From Bog-950 sp964493695 (GTDB taxonomy: Bacteria; Bacteroidota; Bacteroidia; Chitinophagales; LD1): a stretch of DNA of 31,562 bases. The translations under genes and the position numbers were made by a program. The notes under the pieces are model-generated. The model had not been told where the DNA came from and ran no database searches. It saw nothing but the letters and a program-made list of their open reading frames with translations. The stretch's first letter is position 1. Each line of letters opens with the position of its first letter. The stretch covers positions 1 through 31,562 of the forward strand of contig CAZBPG010000038.1 in assembly GCA_964493695.1 (NCBI GenBank), given 5' to 3'. Below, one piece after another: positions 1 through 7,176 of the stretch.

Positions 1-54
1 GAGACTCAACCTTATTTGCGCCATCTATAACATAGAATTATGAAAGAGGTCTAA
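1..54. mobile_element. Possible insertion-sequence end (left edge of window)
   Basis: The bases at 44-55 (AAGAGGTCTAAT) recur inverted at 31509-31520. Beyond this 12-mer the two edges stay loosely similar when one is reverse-complemented, including a shared TATAG about 28 bases in. Homology to the YciI-like protein starts at about the same point, so 1-54 looks foreign to that gene. The pattern suits the end of a repeated element that broke the assembly, but no transposase is visible and this is inference. Confidence 0.35.
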
Positions 55-224
55 TCAACGGACCGCTGCTCGACCACCCCGAAATAAAAGGCATCAGCAT
101 TTTTAATTCGAGTAATAAAGAAGAAGTGCTTGCCCTCGCCAACCAGGATCCCGCGGTAATCGCAGGTCGCTTAGTGAACGAAGCTTATGAGTGGTTTGGC
201 ATACCGGGGGCGGTGCTGGTTTAA
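54..224 (+). pseudogene. YciI-like protein, C-terminal fragment (copy 1)
   Basis: Reading from 54 gives LINGPLLDHPEIKGISIF and ends in WFGIPGAVLV before the TAA at 222-224. The GPLLD block, the ALANQDPAV block and a tail of the AGRLV type are recognisable from YciI-like (YCII domain) proteins, small dimeric alpha-beta proteins of mostly unknown function. Only about 56 residues remain of a domain usually around 90-100 long. An in-frame TAG at 33-35 and the IS-like sequence just upstream show the 5' part is missing, either by insertion or because the contig starts here. A second, diverged copy of the last 17 residues lies at 628-681, so this was probably a tandem gene pair. Confidence 0.6.
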
Positions 225-296
225 GTTAAAACCTCGCGAACTGCTGTTTTCTTTCATTTTTCATCAAAAACTGCCGTTTTTATCTTTTTTGGAGGT

Positions 297-627
297 TTCC
301 CGAGCATTCGGGGAACCCTCCCGGGCATTCGGGGAACCTTCCCGAGCATTCGGGGAACCTTCCCGAGCATTNNNNNNNNNNNNNNNNNNNNNNNNNNNNN
401 NNNNNNNNNNNNNNNNNNNNNNNNNNNNNNNNNNNNNNNNNNNNNNNNNNNNNNNNNNNNNNNNNNNNNNNCGGGGAACCCTCCCGAGTATTCGGGGAAC
501 CCTCCCGAGCATTCGGGGAACCTTCCCGAGCATTCGGGGAACCTTCCCGAGCATTCGGGGAACCCTCCCGAGTATTCGGGGAACCCTCCCGAGCATTCGG
601 GGAACCTTCCAGAGCATTCGGGGAACC
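297..627. repeat. 21-bp tandem repeat array interrupted by a gap
   Basis: The unit is CGGGGAACCYTCCCGAGYATT, 21 bases. A partial unit at 297-308 is followed by full units at 309, 330 and 351, a run of N, then full units at 472, 493, 514, 535, 556, 577 and 598 and a partial unit at 619-627. Each unit boundary contains CCCGA-GCAT-TCGGG, a 5-bp stem with a 4-base loop. Because 21 is a multiple of three, the array stays open in several frames on both strands and gives spurious heptapeptide ORFs. It sits between two YciI-like gene tails. Confidence 0.93.
372..471. other. Assembly gap of exactly 100 N
   Basis: Positions 372-471 are all N. A round length of 100 is the usual placeholder for a scaffold gap of unknown size. 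The array is in phase on both sides: the left side ends after GCATT and the right side starts with CGGGGAACC. Confidence 0.97.
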
Positions 628-681
628 CTGGTTAATGAAGCGTATGAGTGGTTCGGTATACCGGGAGCAACGCTGGTGTAG
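628..681 (+). pseudogene. YciI-like protein, C-terminal tail only (copy 2)
   Basis: The bases encode LVNEAYEWFGIPGATLV and stop at TAG 679-681. This matches the last residues of copy 1 (LVNEAYEWFGIPGAVLV) with one amino-acid change but many synonymous changes, so it is an old paralogue and not a recent duplication. It is fused directly to the last array unit after CGGGGAACC, with no start codon or N-terminal part. Either the array has replaced most of the gene, or the scaffold joined two places wrongly at the repeat. Confidence 0.55.
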
Positions 682-687
682 ATAGCA

Positions 688-720
688 AACCCCGAAAGGG
701 TTTAAAACCCTTTCGGGGTT
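688..720. terminator. Bidirectional terminator hairpin
   Basis: AACCCCGAAAGGGTTT and its exact reverse complement are separated by a single A, giving 16-bp arms 6 bases after the YciI stop. T-rich and A-rich ends of the arms allow termination in either direction. It separates the repeat region from the acyltransferase operon. Confidence 0.8.
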
Positions 721-791
721 CCTCTCAAGCCACTCTCTCCACTTTTTCAAATCTTCGTTTACATTTATGCCGTTCATAAAAAACGCGGGGC

Positions 792-2231
792 TTGTTATTT
801 AACTCTTTACCCTTTCTGCTTTTCTTTCCGGTAGTAACGGTGCTGTATTTTTTACTGCCGTATAACCGCAGAATACTGATGATGCTGGCGGCCAGCTGTT
901 TTTTCTACATGTTTTTTAAGCCGGTTTACATCCTCATCCTCTTCTTCACTATTATTATTGACTATTACGCGGGTATCCTCATCGAAAATGCTTCGGGCCC
1001 GCGAAGAAAGTTTTACCTCTCGTGGAGCATTGTAGCCAACATTCTGGTGCTGGCTATTTTCAAATACTTCAATTTTATTAACGGCAATGTAGAAGTGCTG
1101 CTGCAGAGTTTCGGCATGGAAAATCCGGTGCCGTATCTGCAGATTCTGCTGCCCATAGGTTTAAGTTTCCACACGTTTCAGGCCATGAGCTACACTATTG
1201 AAGTGTACCGCGGCCACCAGAAAGCCGAGCGGAAGTTTATTACGTATGCGCTGTATGTAATGTATTACCCGCAACTGGTGGCGGGGCCTATTGAGCGACC
1301 ACAGAATATGCTGCCGCAGTTTTACGAGGAACACAATTTCGACTACGACCGCACTATTTCGGGCCTCAAACAAATGCTCTGGGGTTTCTTCAAAAAAATG
1401 GTAGTGGCCGACCGCTTAGCCATGTTTGCCGATGTGGTGTTTAACGACCCGAACAACTACCACGGCATGACGGTTATCTGGGCCATTCTGTTTTTTACGT
1501 TTCAGATTTACTGCGACTTCTCCGGTTACTCCGACATTGCCCTCGGGGCATCGCGCATTATGGGTATTAACCTCATGATGAATTTTAACCTGCCTTACAT
1601 TGCCACTTCTATTAAAGAATTCTGGACGCGCTGGCATATTTCGCTCTCTACCTGGTTCCGCGATTATTTCTACATCAGCCTGGGCGGCAACCGGGTTAGT
1701 AAACCGCGCTGGTATTTTAACCTGATGGCTGTTTTTTTAGTAAGCGGCCTGTGGCATGGTGCCAACTGGACCTTTGTTATCTGGGGCGGCCTGCACGGGG
1801 TGTATCAGGTGTTCGGGCATTTAACCGCTAACGTTCAGCAGAAAATTAAAGACCGGTTGAAACCTGTCAGTCTTTTAGTTACCGGTGCCGAGTGGGCATT
1901 TACGATGGTGTTGGTGATGCTGGCCTGGGTGTTCTTCCGCGCCAATAATGTAACCGATGCATTCACCATTATCCGCGAAACGGTGAACATTGAAAGAGGG
2001 GTGCTGTTCGGCATACCTATGTTCAGCACGTTTTTTAATCTGAGTTGTTTGGCAGCTATTGCGGTGATGTTTGCAGTAGAATATATTTTCTACAAACAAT
2101 GGCAGTTCAAGTTATTTCCTGCCAACCGGAAATCAATGACAGCCGATGTGGTGTTTTGTGCGCTGGTTATTTTATGCATTTATGTTTTCGGAATTTTTGA
2201 AGAGCAGTCGTTCATTTATTTTCAATTCTAA
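792..2231 (+). CDS. MBOAT family O-acyltransferase (AlgI-like)
   Basis: This is a polytopic inner-membrane protein of 479 residues, the usual size for AlgI-type MBOAT proteins, which move acetyl groups across the membrane for O-acetylation of exported polysaccharides. The family signature is clear: residues 281-301 read WHISLSTWFRDYFYISLGGNR, followed by SGLWHGANW with the conserved active-site histidine at residue 322. At least nine hydrophobic segments are visible. The start is a TTG; it is chosen because family members typically begin MLFNS and this frame begins LLFNSLPFL at exactly that point, with no in-frame ATG nearby. The next gene starts 3 bases after the stop and encodes an SGNH-type protein, the expected periplasmic partner. 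The exact substrate cannot be told from the sequence. Confidence 0.9.
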   Translation: MLFNSLPFLLFFPVVTVLYFLLPYNRRILMMLAASCFFYMFFKPVYILILFFTIIIDYYAGILIENASGPRRKFYLSWSIVANILVLAIFKYFNFINGNVEVLLQSFGMENPVPYLQILLPIGLSFHTFQAMSYTIEVYRGHQKAERKFITYALYVMYYPQLVAGPIERPQNMLPQFYEEHNFDYDRTISGLKQMLWGFFKKMVVADRLAMFADVVFNDPNNYHGMTVIWAILFFTFQIYCDFSGYSDIALGASRIMGINLMMNFNLPYIATSIKEFWTRWHISLSTWFRDYFYISLGGNRVSKPRWYFNLMAVFLVSGLWHGANWTFVIWGGLHGVYQVFGHLTANVQQKIKDRLKPVSLLVTGAEWAFTMVLVMLAWVFFRANNVTDAFTIIRETVNIERGVLFGIPMFSTFFNLSCLAAIAVMFAVEYIFYKQWQFKLFPANRKSMTADVVFCALVILCIYVFGIFEEQSFIYFQF

Positions 2232-2234
2232 CGA

Positions 2235-3188
2235 ATGAGGTTTGCGAAGTTTACCTTTCTGGTGTTAGCTGTTTGTGCCGCAACTATGGCGCTGTTAGAG
2301 TTTGCTTACCGCAATTATTCCACTTCAGCCGACCGGTTGTTCAATCCGTATTACGCTAAAGCAAAAACAGTGGAAACACTTTACATCGGCAACTCACACA
2401 CCGGTATATTCAGCGTGCTATTTCCGGAAGAAGTAAAAACAGTTGGCAATATGTCGCTGGGCGGTCAGGATGTTTTCAGAATGTACACGGCTCTTAAAAC
2501 CATTGTACCCAAAAGCCCGGCTTTGAAAAAAATATATCTGGGGCTCGATTACGATTTGATTGGCTACAACCAAACCTGCAGTGGGCAGGAATACATTGAC
2601 CGCGAGTATTACCCTTATACCGATACGCTGTATAACAACACCATGACCAACCGGGCCATGAGCAATTCTAATTTTTTTCGCGCTAACCGCGACATTGCAT
2701 ATTTGTTTAAACGAAACAAAGAGGAGAAAAAGCCGCTGAATTATATTCCGCTGGCCACCGCACCGGTGGTGGAAAGCAGCGATACCACGGCTAAAGAAGA
2801 AGTTGCCGAAGTGGCGCTTCCGCATAAAACCCACAACCAGTTTATGTGTCGCAAGCGGGCCGAAGAACATTCGCTGCTGAAGTTCAAGCAGAAGTATATT
2901 CCTGAGAATTTAGAATTGCTGAACCGGATTGTTGCTTTGTGCAGCCAACATAACATTAAACTTGTTTTGTTCGACCCTCCTAAAACAGAATGTTACCGGA
3001 CCTACAGCAATAAACAAAACGTAGAGCAGGCAAAACATATTATTGATTCCTTTGCCGTGGCCAACAAAATTTCTTACCTCGATTACTACAACGACCCCGC
3101 CTTTAACGATGATATGTTTGTAGACTACGACCACCTGAATGAAACCGGTGTCAGAATTTTGTCGGATAAGTTAAACGCGCATCCGTAG
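2235..3188 (+). CDS. SGNH-fold protein, partner of the MBOAT acyltransferase
   Basis: The 317-residue protein starts with one hydrophobic segment (about residues 6-22), so it is probably anchored in the inner membrane with its domain in the periplasm. The SGNH/AlgJ-AlgX type of fold is suggested by YIGNSHTG at residues 50-57 near the N-terminus and by DYDHLN near the C-terminus, which supplies the Asp297 and His300 of a DxxH catalytic block. AlgX- and AlgJ-like proteins accept acetyl groups from the MBOAT protein and place them on the glycan. The 3-base spacing to the MBOAT gene indicates translation from one message. The middle part has an acidic, Glu-rich stretch of low similarity to anything I recognise. 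Family placement rests on motifs and context. Confidence 0.75.
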   Translation: MRFAKFTFLVLAVCAATMALLEFAYRNYSTSADRLFNPYYAKAKTVETLYIGNSHTGIFSVLFPEEVKTVGNMSLGGQDVFRMYTALKTIVPKSPALKKIYLGLDYDLIGYNQTCSGQEYIDREYYPYTDTLYNNTMTNRAMSNSNFFRANRDIAYLFKRNKEEKKPLNYIPLATAPVVESSDTTAKEEVAEVALPHKTHNQFMCRKRAEEHSLLKFKQKYIPENLELLNRIVALCSQHNIKLVLFDPPKTECYRTYSNKQNVEQAKHIIDSFAVANKISYLDYYNDPAFNDDMFVDYDHLNETGVRILSDKLNAHP

Positions 3189-3209
3189 AGGAATGAGTTA
3201 GCTTCGTAT

Positions 3210-5708
3210 ATGTCTGCCAGCAATTTCAATATAAGGGGTTTAACTAATGAAGAGGTTGAAGAGGCGCGAAAGCAACATGGTGCCAACCTGTTGAACTACA
3301 AAAAAGAAAACGGATTTATTGATGCACTGAAAAGTATAGCTAAAGAGCCGATGGTTATTTTGCTGTTGGCGGCTTCGGTGATTTATCTCCTCAGCGGCAA
3401 AACCGGTGACGGCATTTTTCTCGCTTCGGCTATTGTGCTGGTGGCTGCTATTTCGCTCTACCAGGATTCAAGAAGCCGCATTGCTTTGGGAAAACTGAAA
3501 GACTTTACACAGCCCAAATGCAAAGTCATACGCAATGGCGAAGTGCTTGAAATTATAAGCGAAGAGGTGGTGGTAGGTGACTGCCTGATGGTAGAGGAAG
3601 GCACTTCCATTATTGCCGATGGCGTAATTATCCATTCCAACGATTTTTCGGTGAATGAGTCGGTGCTGACCGGTGAATCATTGTCGGTTTATAAAGACAA
3701 AACAAAAGAAGATAACCGGATATACCGAGGCACCTCCGTGGCTGGAGGGCTGGCTATTGCCACCGTTACTGCCGTGGGTAATAAAACCAAACTCGGAGCT
3801 ATAGGCAAAAGCTTAGAGAGTATACAGGACGAAAAAACTCCGCTCGAATTGCAGATCAGCAACTTTGTGAAGAAGATGGTGATGATTGGTGCAGTGGTGT
3901 TTGTAATTGTATGGGGCATCAACTATTACCGCACACAAAATTCGCTGGATAGTTTACTGAAAGCGTTGACCCTTGCCATGAGTATTCTGCCCGAAGAAAT
4001 ACCGGTGGCCTTTACCACGTTTATGGCCTTAGGTGCCTGGCGATTGATGAAGATGGGCATTGTGGTAAAACAGATGAAGACCGTTGAAACGCTTGGCAGC
4101 GCCACCGTTATCTGCACCGATAAAACCGGAACCATTACCGAAAACAAAATGAGTCTGGCAAAGCTTTATTTGCTGAGCACAAAAAAAATAACCGGAACCG
4201 AAGGAGCACTGAGCGCGGAAGAGAAAGAAATTATAAGACTTGCCATGTGGTCAAGTGAACCTATTCCTTTTGACGCTATGGAAGTGGCTTTGCACGATGC
4301 GTACAGCAAAACTGCGACTGGTGATGAAAGGCCTGACTTTAAAATGATTCATGAGTATCCGTTGAGCGGCAATCCGCCCTTGATGACTCACCTGTTTGAA
4401 AATGCAGCCGGCAAAAGAATTATTGCAGCAAAAGGTGCACCGGAGGCCCTTCTCGCGGTATCGGAATTAAGCACCACCGAAAAGCAAGAGGTGGAAGAAG
4501 CCGTAAAATCTTTAGCCACTGATGGGTTCCGGGTATTGGGTGTTGGAGAGGCGGTTTTTGCCGGCAATAACTTCCCCGCCACACAACAAGAGTTTAAATT
4601 CCTTTTCAAAGGGCTGGTTGCCTTTTACGACCCGCCCAAGAAAAACATTCAGCAGGTGCTGAAAGATTTTTACACAGCCGGTATGGATGTAAAAATTATT
4701 ACCGGTGATAATGCCGCTACTACCGCTTCTATTGCAAAGCAAATTGGTTTTAAAGAATTTGAAAAAAGCATGAGCGGTGATGAACTGATGCAACTGCCCG
4801 AAAGCGAACTGGCACAACGCGTATCCGACACTTATATCTTCACGCGCATGTTTCCGGAGGCTAAACTTAAAATTATTGAGGCGCTAAAAGCAAAAAATGA
4901 AATAGTAGCTATGACCGGTGACGGTGTAAATGACGGGCCAGCGCTGAAAGCCGCACACATCGGCATTGCTATGGGTAAAAAGGGAACAGAGATTGCCAAA
5001 CAAGCGGCTTCTCTTATTCTAACCGAAGACGACTTATCGAAAATGGTGGATGCCGTAGCTATGGGACGAAAAATTTATACCAATCTTAAAAAGGCCATCC
5101 AATACATCATCTCCATTCATATCCCCATCGTGCTTACGGTATTTATTCCGCTGGCCTTAGGATGGATTTATCCCAACATTTTTTCACCGGTGCATATTAT
5201 CCTTCTTGAATTAATTATGGGGCCTACGTGTTCCATAATTTTTGAAAATGAACCAATGGAAGAGAACACCATGCTGCAAAAGCCACGTCCCTTCACCACT
5301 ACTTTTTTTAACTGGAAAGAACTAACCACCAGCATCATTCAGGGCCTGGTAATTACTACCGGCACTTTAAGCACCTACCAGTATGCGGTGTATCAGGGTT
5401 TAAGCGAGCCGCTTACCCGTGCTTTTGTTTTTACCACCCTTATTGCCGCTAATATTTTTCTTACACTAGTTAACCGATCGTTCTATTATTCGCTGTTTAC
5501 CACCCTTCGGTACAAAAACAAACTTGTGCCGTTGATTATAGTTATTACCATTCTTGTTACGGCTCTTTTGCTTTATGTAAAACCGATGGCGGCATTCTTT
5601 GAACTGGAAGCTTTGAGTATTGTTCAGCTCGCCACAGCCACCGGCATTGGTTTTGTTTCGGTTGGTTGGTACGAAATAGTAAAGTGGAGCAAGCGTTTAA
5701 AAGATTGA
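3210..5708 (+). CDS. P-type cation-transporting ATPase, substrate uncertain
   Basis: All landmarks of a P2-like P-type ATPase are present in 832 residues: the actuator-domain TGES at 154-157, PEEIP in membrane helix M4 (261-265), the phosphorylated Asp304 in DKTGT, KGAPE in the nucleotide domain (407-411), and TGDGVNDGP (568-576). About ten membrane helices are predicted by eye. Automatic annotation would probably call it a calcium ATPase. The ion-binding residues argue against that: M5 reads YIISIHIPIV where SERCA has Asn768 and Glu771, and M6 reads LELIMGPTCSIIFENEP where SERCA has Asn796 and Asp800. Only the M4 glutamate is kept. The gene starts 21 bases after the SGNH gene and may share its transcript, though no functional link is obvious. 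Confidence 0.92.
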   Translation: MSASNFNIRGLTNEEVEEARKQHGANLLNYKKENGFIDALKSIAKEPMVILLLAASVIYLLSGKTGDGIFLASAIVLVAAISLYQDSRSRIALGKLKDFTQPKCKVIRNGEVLEIISEEVVVGDCLMVEEGTSIIADGVIIHSNDFSVNESVLTGESLSVYKDKTKEDNRIYRGTSVAGGLAIATVTAVGNKTKLGAIGKSLESIQDEKTPLELQISNFVKKMVMIGAVVFVIVWGINYYRTQNSLDSLLKALTLAMSILPEEIPVAFTTFMALGAWRLMKMGIVVKQMKTVETLGSATVICTDKTGTITENKMSLAKLYLLSTKKITGTEGALSAEEKEIIRLAMWSSEPIPFDAMEVALHDAYSKTATGDERPDFKMIHEYPLSGNPPLMTHLFENAAGKRIIAAKGAPEALLAVSELSTTEKQEVEEAVKSLATDGFRVLGVGEAVFAGNNFPATQQEFKFLFKGLVAFYDPPKKNIQQVLKDFYTAGMDVKIITGDNAATTASIAKQIGFKEFEKSMSGDELMQLPESELAQRVSDTYIFTRMFPEAKLKIIEALKAKNEIVAMTGDGVNDGPALKAAHIGIAMGKKGTEIAKQAASLILTEDDLSKMVDAVAMGRKIYTNLKKAIQYIISIHIPIVLTVFIPLALGWIYPNIFSPVHIILLELIMGPTCSIIFENEPMEENTMLQKPRPFTTTFFNWKELTTSIIQGLVITTGTLSTYQYAVYQGLSEPLTRAFVFTTLIAANIFLTLVNRSFYYSLFTTLRYKNKLVPLIIVITILVTALLLYVKPMAAFFELEALSIVQLATATGIGFVSVGWYEIVKWSKRLKD

Positions 5709-5745
5709 CATTAGAAAAAGTAAACTCTGTGGCTTTCTTTGCATA

Positions 5746-5765
5746 ACCCGAAAATGCATTCGGGT
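5746..5765. terminator. Inverted repeat after the P-type ATPase gene
   Basis: ACCCGAA and TTCGGGT form a 7-bp stem around the loop AATGCA, 38 bases after the ATPase stop and 24 before the next start. There is no T tract, so it is at best a weak terminator or a 5' leader hairpin of the next gene. Confidence 0.35.
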
Positions 5766-5788
5766 AATTGCCCACATATATAAGACAC

Positions 5789-6352
5789 ATGCAGTCAACC
5801 GATAACCCAAGCAACAATACAAGGCGTAAACCGAACAACTGGTATGTTATTACCGGGGGGCCCAGTTCAGGAAAAACCACTACGGTAGACCTGCTGAAAG
5901 CAAGGGGTTACAAAACCACCATTGAACATGCCCGCCATTACTTAGATATGCAACGGCTGAATGGCAGAACGGTGGAAGAGGTGCGCAATCACCAACGGGA
6001 GTTTCAACTGGCGGTGCTAAAAATGCAGATTGAGCAGGAAAAAAAATTGGTGGAGGAAGAGATAGTTTTTCTTGATCGCGCCATACCCGATGCACACGCG
6101 TACTATCACTATATGGGGCTGCCCGAAGACCCTGAGTTAGCCGAAGCCCTACAAGACATTTACTACAAAAAGGTTTTTATACTGGACTGTCTGCCGCTGG
6201 TAAAGGATTATGCCCGAAGGGAAGATGAAGCCGCGCAGAAAAAAATTCATGCCACGCTGATAGACGTTTACACCGCACTGCCTTTCCCTGTGGTGCAGGT
6301 ACCGGTGCTTCCGCCAGATGAGCGTGTTGATTTTATTCTGAAGAATCTTTAA
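5789..6352 (+). CDS. AAA_28-type ATP-binding protein
   Basis: The protein has a Walker A loop GGPSSGKT at residues 23-30 followed by the family pattern KTTIEHARHYLD, typical of the AAA_28 group of small P-loop NTPases related to the kinase part of NadR. FLDRAIPDAHAYY is a likely Walker B or DR region, where a kinase would have its catalytic Asp. At 187 residues it is close to full length for this family. I chose the ATG at 5789 and not the TTG at 5768, because only seven unconserved residues lie before it. Function is unknown; a nucleoside or small-molecule kinase is plausible. It is followed by a convergent gene after 39 bases and so appears monocistronic. Confidence 0.75.
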   Translation: MQSTDNPSNNTRRKPNNWYVITGGPSSGKTTTVDLLKARGYKTTIEHARHYLDMQRLNGRTVEEVRNHQREFQLAVLKMQIEQEKKLVEEEIVFLDRAIPDAHAYYHYMGLPEDPELAEALQDIYYKKVFILDCLPLVKDYARREDEAAQKKIHATLIDVYTALPFPVVQVPVLPPDERVDFILKNL

Positions 6353-6391
6353 AGTCTAATGCAAAGTCAAATCACCTCGTATGTGGTTCAA

Positions 6392-7162
6392 TTACTCGCT
6401 TATAATTTTCTTTGAAACAACTCCTCCAGCCGTACGGTATTGAACAAAATAAATCCCTTTCGCGAACCCGCTGATGTCTATGGTGGTTTGATAGAAAGCT
6501 ACGGCCGTGGTTTTTTGCATAAATACTGTACGACCTGTTACATCAGTTACGTTTATCTCTCCCTCCTTACTTTGTCCGGTAGCTAGAGCAAAAGTAAACA
6601 CACCGGTAGTAGGATTAGGATAAACGGAAAACACGGCTGTGTTTTTCACGCTGCTGATGCCGGTAGCTACGGTATCGGTATTGACACAAAACGCGCCTGA
6701 GTCAATCACCGTCAATATATAATCGGGCAAAGAACCCGGAAGGTTGGCGCGCAGATAAGTGAATGGCGCATTGCCTGCGCTGGTATAGGCTGTTCCATTA
6801 TAAAGAATTTCATACTCACCGGTAGAATCGTTAGTGGTGCCAGAAATGCTGATGCACATTCTCCCGAGCGGATACATAACCTCGCTCGAAGGGGTGCTTT
6901 CTTTCGTAAGGCCCACCGGCATACCCGGGAAAGTAGTTACCTTAATAGAATCAATGGTTATCCCTCCTATATCGGGCGGGCAGAACAATTGCAATGTGAC
7001 ATTATAAGCCATTCCGCGCTCTACACATGGAAGTTCTTCGGATGCCGGGCCAATAAGAGCAAAATTATTGGTATCAATCACGCACTGGCCGAAAGCAGTT
7101 GTAGTCGATATAAAAACAAACAGAGCGGCTGCCAGCAGTTGACGTGTAAATTTGTGTTTCAT
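6392..7162 (-). CDS. Secreted protein with type IX secretion sorting domain
   Basis: The 256-residue precursor begins MKHKFTRQLLAAALFVF and has a signal peptide ending near AFGQ, for Sec export. The C-terminal 75 or so residues are a Por secretion type A sorting domain: SVYPNPTTGVFTFAL, then a DVTGRTVF strand, then GIYFVQY and a basic KKII end. The domain directs the cargo through the type IX system to the cell surface or medium. The roughly 150-residue middle has a few cysteines and no family I recognise; no catalytic motif is visible. The ATG at 7162 is preferred over a TTG at 7180 that overlaps the upstream stop. It lies 14 bases downstream of the M3 peptidase gene and is probably the last gene of that operon. 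Confidence 0.8.
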   Translation of the reverse strand: MKHKFTRQLLAAALFVFISTTTAFGQCVIDTNNFALIGPASEELPCVERGMAYNVTLQLFCPPDIGGITIDSIKVTTFPGMPVGLTKESTPSSEVMYPLGRMCISISGTTNDSTGEYEILYNGTAYTSAGNAPFTYLRANLPGSLPDYILTVIDSGAFCVNTDTVATGISSVKNTAVFSVYPNPTTGVFTFALATGQSKEGEINVTDVTGRTVFMQKTTAVAFYQTTIDISGFAKGIYFVQYRTAGGVVSKKIISE

Positions 7163-7176
7163 AAGTTCAGGTTTTA

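Noticed and set aside
297..627. CRISPR array
   Set aside because: The repeats are directly adjacent with no spacers, the unit is only 21 bases, and no cas gene is present.
187..777. Open frames of 117-165 codons on both strands across the array
   Set aside because: They consist of translated 21-base repeats and N positions; the repeat length being a multiple of three keeps frames open without coding.
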